Positions 58,235-64,000 of a stretch of 64,000 nucleotides of DNA are shown here, in pieces. Source of the stretch: Gleditsia sinensis (Eukaryota > Streptophyta > Magnoliopsida > Fabales > Fabaceae); assembly GCA_037074535.1 (NCBI GenBank), contig CM073468.1, positions 65,502,969-65,566,968 on the forward strand. Reading direction: 5' to 3'. The position numbers were made by a program, and so were the translations under genes. The notes below the pieces were generated by a model, which worked only from the letters and a program-made list of their open reading frames with translations, was not told where the DNA came from and searched no databases. Position 1 is the stretch's first letter. Each line of letters opens with the position of its first letter.

Positions 58235-59270
58235 CAGAGAAGGTTTGTGTACCTCTTAGAGCTTAGCATGGCCATGTGTTATAATTTTATGCTAAATAGT
58301 CCTAGTTTCAATGATTTTTCTAGATACTCTCCCAAGGTTTGAGTACTTCATCTCAAACCGGAGAGGTGGGAGAATTCATAGTCAAGATTGCATTAACTTT
58401 TTGCTTGTTTTCTTCGGCTCCATTTTGTGTCATCCAATGCCACTTCTCAATAAAGGTGTGGGGGATGTCAATTGAAAATTTTTGTAGGCGAGAAATGGAT
58501 TGTACTCTAATGTTTGTAATGATTTTGCAGTTTGTGTAACTTCTCTTCACTTTCATCGTCATTGTTCACCTCCCTGTGGATTTTTTTTTTTTATGCAATC
58601 TCCCAGATTTTCAGTTAGCCTTTTCATTTTACATCTGATTCGGGCCATGATTAAATTTGAGCTAGAAGGAATTCCCATATGTTTTCAATTTTGTCGCTGT
58701 GCAGATGTGCTTAACAATACTTTTTAATGAATAATTGTTATGTTACATCAAATGAAGGAAACAGAGGTGGCTGTGTCTGCAACCAGTTTTACGTTTATTG
58801 GAAGTTTGGATTTTAGGATCAGCGGCTTTTCAGATAATTTTTAAGTAAATCTGGTCTACAAAAATAAATTAATTATAAGAGACACGTAAACATGTTATTT
58901 TTTTTTTTTTCAGTAGACAACTCAAAAAAAGCATCATAGAGAATGGGCCAGTATATAGTTGAGTTGGTGAGTTGATAAAACTTGGATGTCAATTGGGCCC
59001 TTGTGCCGTATGTAGCCAGGCCAGAGTCGGGCCTTGGGTGGGTCTAAAGTTGGTTGGATCACTATCCCGTGTGCAACTCTATGGGTTTGTCTCAAAAACT
59101 CAAGATAATAGTCCATTCAAGTCCAAAAGAAAAGATAGTAGTCCATTACTCTTTTACCAAGCAACCGAAGTTCATTTACCCTGGTTCTTAGCCCAAAAAA
59201 AGCCCACGCTATATTTAGTTTGTAGGAGAATTTTTATATTTCTCAAGTTTCAATACCCAATACTATATTA
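58235..59270. other. FLN1 3' region and spacer
   Basis: The FLN1 3'-UTR probably ends near 58730. A block at 58930-59100 is less AT-rich (GGGCCCTTGTGCCGTATGTA, GGCCTTGGGTGGGTCTAAAG) but matches nothing I know. No gene seen. Confidence 0.45.
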
Positions 59271-60060
59271 GATTACCTAGTAAACTCCATCTATTGTTGA
59301 AAACAAACTGACCTAAACATAATAATCCTTTATTATTGATTTTCGCCCTTATCAAAGACTTCATTCTCATCAAATACCAAATTACCCTAAAAACTTCAAA
59401 GAAAAAATGGCCAGCTTGGTTTCTATGTTCTACTTGGCATCTTAGAATCACTTTTGCACATCAATTATGGAAAAACTCAATAGGAAGAAGAAATTCAATG
59501 TACAAAACTTCAATGATTCTAGCAATGCATTTGGGTTCTTTGTTTCACTTTAAAGAACCCAAATGCAAAACCTCCAAAAGGGATAAAACCATACCACCGT
59601 TGGCTCATCCCAAATACCAATATTTAAATGCATTAAATGAAACCAAGAGTATTTTTTTCAAATTACAAGGGAAGAATTTTACAATTTTACCAATTCATCA
59701 ACAAAGAAATTTGTCAATTGCAAAATCCCTCTTATTGTTTCATACAATTTCATTGGTTTCCATATTCCAATTACAAATCACCCACAAATCAGATTTCAAA
59801 GGAAAGTACCCCAAAGCTCTTTCAAATTAATAAAATAATATATATAAACATAAGGAAAGGTAGCCTAGGTAAAGTGACTTAGAAACCCGTAAGCATTAGG
59901 ACTATGCCAATTGAAATAAAATGTAGGGAAATGAACCCTCAAAATACTTGTTTTCTTTTGGGGCATGGCGTTTTCAAAGATAGAATTGATATTTTCAATT
60001 TCAATGTATGAAATTAAATGTTCTTCTATTTCCCTTAGTAATTGTGCACAAATCAAATAT
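59271..60060. other. Unassigned stretch with a small open frame and hairpin
   Basis: A 164-codon frame (59336-59830, plus) is open but its composition is not that of a conserved protein and no domain is recognised. Inside it lies a perfect 16-bp hairpin (listed next). The region is less AT-rich than its neighbours and may be an old mobile fragment. Confidence 0.25.
59526..59567. repeat. Perfect 16-bp inverted repeat
   Basis: TGCATTTGGGTTCTTT (59526-59541) faces its exact reverse complement (59552-59567) across a 10-base loop. The stem is too short for a usual plant microRNA precursor. Confidence 0.9.
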
Positions 60061-60744
60061 TAAACTTGAAATATGGGATTCTATTAAATGCAGTAGTTAG
60101 GTTTTATTTTTCAAATAAATTTAGTTAAATATTAGTTCAATTTATTAATTAATTTATTCTACATAACTTATTTTATAATAAAAAATTTGATATGATTATT
60201 TATTAACTGATTTTTATTGAAATACTAATAGTATAAATATTTATTCATGATTTTGTAGTTATTAGTTGATATGAGTATTTTAATACAATTAAATTATCTT
60301 TGTAGAAAATATAATGGAGGAGAATATGCAACATGTCTTTTATAGCAAAGTACTCTTGTTAAATATTGTTTTAATAATATGAATTATTTTTATGAAGTAT
60401 ATCACCCTCATTTAGTTGTGCGCAGGATTTTTTTAATTATTTGCATGTTTTGTTTTTAAGTTTTTTAAAATTTTAATAGAATTTTTTTAGGAAAAAAAAT
60501 AGAAATATTTTTTATAGGGAAATTGTATAATGATTATTGAAATTTTTTACACTATAAATATAATAAGAAATATATTTTTTTAAAAAAATTATATATAGAT
60601 ACAAATTTTGTTCAGAAAATTTGTATGATCCTATTTCTTTATACATCATATAAGGATTTATAAAATATTATTCTAATAATATGAACTATTTTTATAAAAA
60701 ATATAATATATAAAATTATGCCACATGTCATTTAGACATTAAGG

Positions 60745-61092
60745 TAGTGTTTAGTTTGAAAAATTTGGAGAAAAGGGTAAAAGAAAAAATCAAAAAGAAT
60801 TTTAAAAAATATTTTATTTGAAACAATAATTTAGAGGAGAGGAAAAATAGAGAGGTAAAATCTCTTTCCTCCTTCTATTTTTTTTCTCTTAAAAAATGAA
60901 GAGACTTGAAAGGAAAAAAAATTTAGAATAGAGAATAAACAAAAATACATTCACCATATTTGTTTAAAATTAAATAAATATAATAGTTATTTTATTTTAT
61001 TTTTTTATAAATCAAATAATTTTTTTAAATTAAAATAAATAAATAATAAATAATTTCTTTTTTTATCCGTTGAATCAAATACACTCTGATAT
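60745..61092. mobile_element. AT-rich MITE-like element
   Basis: The left end TAGTGTTTAGTTTGAAAAA and the right end, inverted, AGTGTATTTGATTCAACGG form imperfect inverted repeats around purine-rich, non-coding DNA. The target duplication is not clear. Confidence 0.4.
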
Positions 61093-61841
61093 AATTTTAG
61101 AAGAAAAATTTTACTTGAGAGAGTGACTAACAGCATGCCAACAGCTGTTATTTTATTATATACGTAAGTTTTTTGACATTAATGGATTTAGGCAGGAAAA
61201 GAAAAGTCACACGAGCTTAATTAATCTAGCAGAATTAGAATTAAACATATTTAACATAATTTTCTTTTAGTATTGTAGTTAGGTAGTATAAGAAATAATT
61301 AGTCTATATTTCAACTAATTTATTCTATGGTGGCCTGCCAATAACTTAGAATAATATATTTAAAACAATCATTATACAACTGGCATTATGGCGTAGCACT
61401 TCCACCTTGACTCCACCATTCAAAATCCACCCACTAAAATATAACATTTTTAATGTAAAAAAAAAAAAGAAAAATTAGTTAGAGAACTGTGGATTGATAA
61501 CATGAAGTCTAACGGTCAAAAGAGTTTCTCAATTCTTAAAGGCAAAGTTAAAGTTAGTGCACCACCACCCACCAATCCCAATCCATTTGCTCAAACATGC
61601 TCTTTTCTTTTGAGAACTTCTAACTAAGACTATGTCAATTTTCTTTCCCATTATTGACTGACTATTCCAATTTCGTCAACCATAGCTTGTATTCCAGTGA
61701 ACCCTCGCCTAACATTTCTTTTTTCTTTTTTTTAAAGGATAGAAACTCACCTAACAATTGATAAAAGAGTTAAAGTCTCATTTGATATATAAAAAACTTT
61801 TATATTATACATTTTTTTTTAAATTAAATTATTTAACATTA

Positions 61842-61843
<2 letters not shown>
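61093..61843. other. Spacer of mixed composition
   Basis: 61370-61700 is less AT-rich (CACTTCCACCTTGACTCCAC, AGTTAGTGCACCACCACCC) without a recognised gene. It may be regulatory DNA. Confidence 0.3.

Positions 61844-61899
<56 letters not shown>
61844..61899. repeat. (AT)28 microsatellite
   Basis: Uninterrupted AT dinucleotide run of 56 bases. Confidence 0.95.
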
Positions 61900-61902
<3 letters not shown>

Positions 61903-63154
61903 AAAAAGTATTTTTAAATTTATAATTTTTCTAAAATATTTAAATATAATTTTAATAAAAGAAAAAAATAAAAAAAAAATTTAATAAAATTTTAATTTAT
62001 AAAACTATAATATAACATTTAGGTTAGGTTATGAGAATTTGAATTTTTGTATAAATTTTTTTAAAAAAGTTTAAAAAATTAAATTTATAAAATAAATTAA
62101 AATTAATTTATTAAAAATTAATAAATTATTTATTTAAATATTATCTTTTTAACATAAAAATATTTTAATTAATAGATAAATTTTAATAAATTATAAATTA
62201 TATTATTTAATTAAATAAATAATTTTTTATTTATTGACAAGATTTAAATTATAATACATAATAAAAATAATTTTAAAAAATATTATTTTTATTCTATATT
62301 ATAATTTAATTATTGTTAATAAAATTAACAATTAATTAAATTTTTTTCTTTTGATAAAACATCATAAGAGTTCATTTTCCGAAGATTAAGCAGAAAACGT
62401 AGGAGTGAACGTCGCGTTAATACGTTCAATTATGCTATTTTCTTCGTACAAATAATTTTTTTTCTTGTACCTTCAAAACGTTCGTAGGTCTATTGACTTA
62501 CTGTTTCACTCCCATAAGAAGAAGTCATCGCAGAGTTGATCAAGTTAAAAGGCATCATAATTGAAAGCCAAGCTTGACTAAACACCAATTCAGCGAAAGT
62601 TGAACTTAAGCGCAAACTAATCTGGAAACTTCTATATATTAAAAATTGGCGTGATAATTACTTATCTTGCAGTAATAATCAACTACATGGAAGATGTTGT
62701 TTTTATGAGTAAAATAATATTTTTTGAAATTTATAAAATATTAAAATTTATACTCAATTTTTTTAAAAAAAAATATACTAATATCTCTTATTTTAAATTT
62801 TTTTATAAATTATCTTTTAATTATTTGTATTGTATTAAATTAAATTATTTATAAATTTTTAAAGGAATAAATACATAAAATTTAAAATTTAATAATAATT
62901 TTATAAATAAATAATAATTATTCGTATAAATTAAAATTAAAAGAAACATGATTGTAGGCTTCTAAAAAAATTAAGAATGACACAGTAGGTTGAGTTTAAA
63001 AAATTCCAAAAATTTCAATTTTCACAACATAAATTATATCTCACCTTTTAAAAGTCGTAATAAATTTTTTATATATTTATTTAATAAATTAAATTTTTTT
63101 AAAACATATATTTTGTCATAATATTAAATTTTATATGACTAAATAATTTAGACT
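61900..63154. other. AT-rich spacer
   Basis: Only one balanced block, 62370-62640, without reading frame or family match. No gene seen. Confidence 0.45.
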
Positions 63155-63830
63155 CTATTTGTTACATATATTTAAGGTGATAAAATAAGAATGTGAATTT
63201 TTGTTTCGTCAAATAATTTGTTTGATTATAAAAAATTATAATTTATATAATGCATATTGTTTTATACGAAAGAGAATGTATTATCATTAAAAATCAATGA
63301 AAATAATCAAAGTGAGTAAAATAAAATTTGAAATGACGCTCTTCTTTTATTTATTTATTAAATAGATAATAAAATTAATTTTTTTAAAAAATAAATAAAT
63401 TAAAAAAAATTGGAGGAACCTTTCGTAACTTGTTAAAGTGGCTTGTTACAGTGGTTGTTCCCAAGAAAATAAATATAAAAAATAAATAAATTAAAAAATA
63501 TTATTTATTATTGATAAATAAAATAAAATCAATAATATTTAAATTATTTTTTAAAATCATTAATATTTTTAATAAATTTTTAATATTATTAATTATTTAT
63601 ATCATTTTTAAATAAATTTTTAAATTAAAATAATTTTATTTTAATAATTTTATTTTTTAAAGATATTTTTATTTTTTTTCAATTTTTTATTTTATTTTTA
63701 TATTATTTATGAAATACCAAAGGTTAAAAAATAATAAAAATTATATTTTATTTTATATTGTAACAAATATATTTTTAATTATAACATTTTATTTTATTAT
63801 CAATTTTTTTTTATCAATTAAACGACTCTT
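63155..63830. mobile_element. AT-rich MITE-like element
   Basis: The left end GACTCTATTTGTTACATA and the right end, inverted, GAGTCGTTTAATTGATAAA are roughly complementary. The right half resembles 2150-2335 and 47400-47520, suggesting one family. Borders are approximate and a small unrelated block (63410-63470) interrupts it. Confidence 0.35.
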
Positions 63831-64000
63831 TTACAATTACTAATTACTTAATTTGCTCCACAGATGATACCATTTTACTAAAAGATAATTAAAAGTATTT
63901 TTAAGTAGCGTGACATTTTTTTAAAAGAAATTTGAATAGCCTCATAATGGCAGGCATAAGTAAGGTTGAAACTTGCTTTGCTCTGCATTGCCGTCTTTTC

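Noticed and set aside
59336..59830. 164-codon open frame on the plus strand
   Set aside because: No recognisable domain, Lys/Ser/Phe-rich composition of AT-rich non-coding DNA, and no splice or promoter context.

Overview
The window is nuclear DNA from a flowering plant, most likely a eudicot and probably a rosid. The evidence is spliced genes with GT-AG introns, plant-only families (a PLS-type PPR protein, an R2R3-MYB, a PAR1 protein, the plastid kinase-like protein FLN1), very AT-rich spacers, and many plant transposons (Ty3/chromovirus, Ty1/copia, TRIM, Tourist-like MITEs, a SINE tail). I saw no bacterial, organellar or CRISPR content and no convincing tRNA or rRNA gene. The species cannot be named from the sequence alone.

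Left part (1-19 kb): AT-rich DNA with a MITE, then an intact PPR gene (4599-6707, +). Next comes an uncharacterised four-exon gene (7392-15735, +) whose last intron holds a decayed but structurally complete Ty3/gypsy chromovirus (9968-15139, in antisense, with a GATTC target duplication). A broken, intronless copy of the two-domain plant THG1 (tRNA-His guanylyltransferase) gene follows at 16987-18795.

Middle part (19-33 kb): a two-exon R2R3-MYB gene (26654 to 19663, -). Its 5.9-kb intron has accumulated a Tourist-like MITE, a SINE stub, two local tandem duplications, and a rearranged copia element with LTRs in head-to-head inversion. A three-exon PAR1-family gene (30995 to 28839, -) and a tiny TRIM retroelement (32623-32941) follow.

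Right part (33-64 kb): about 8 kb of AT-rich DNA with little to annotate, then a membrane-anchored lectin-domain gene without a kinase (41108-42157, +) and a classical three-exon beta-tubulin gene (45343 to 43528, -). More MITEs and a 1-kb tandem repeat follow. The last genes are a SOUL haem-binding protein gene (52065-52679, +), a YOS1-like gene (53873 to 53640, -, with a probable 5'-UTR intron) and FLN1 (56046-58234, +). YOS1 and FLN1 are head to head and may share a promoter. From about 58.3 kb to the end there is only AT-rich repeat DNA.

The genes are housekeeping or regulatory and form no operon or pathway cluster. Two of the intact proteins, the PPR and FLN1, belong to families that often act in organelle gene expression. 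I found no clearly new biological system. The points most worth checking are the splice donor overlapping the PPR stop codon, which could link the PPR and the unknown 141-aa protein in one transcript, the unknown protein itself, and the inverted LTR structure inside the MYB intron.
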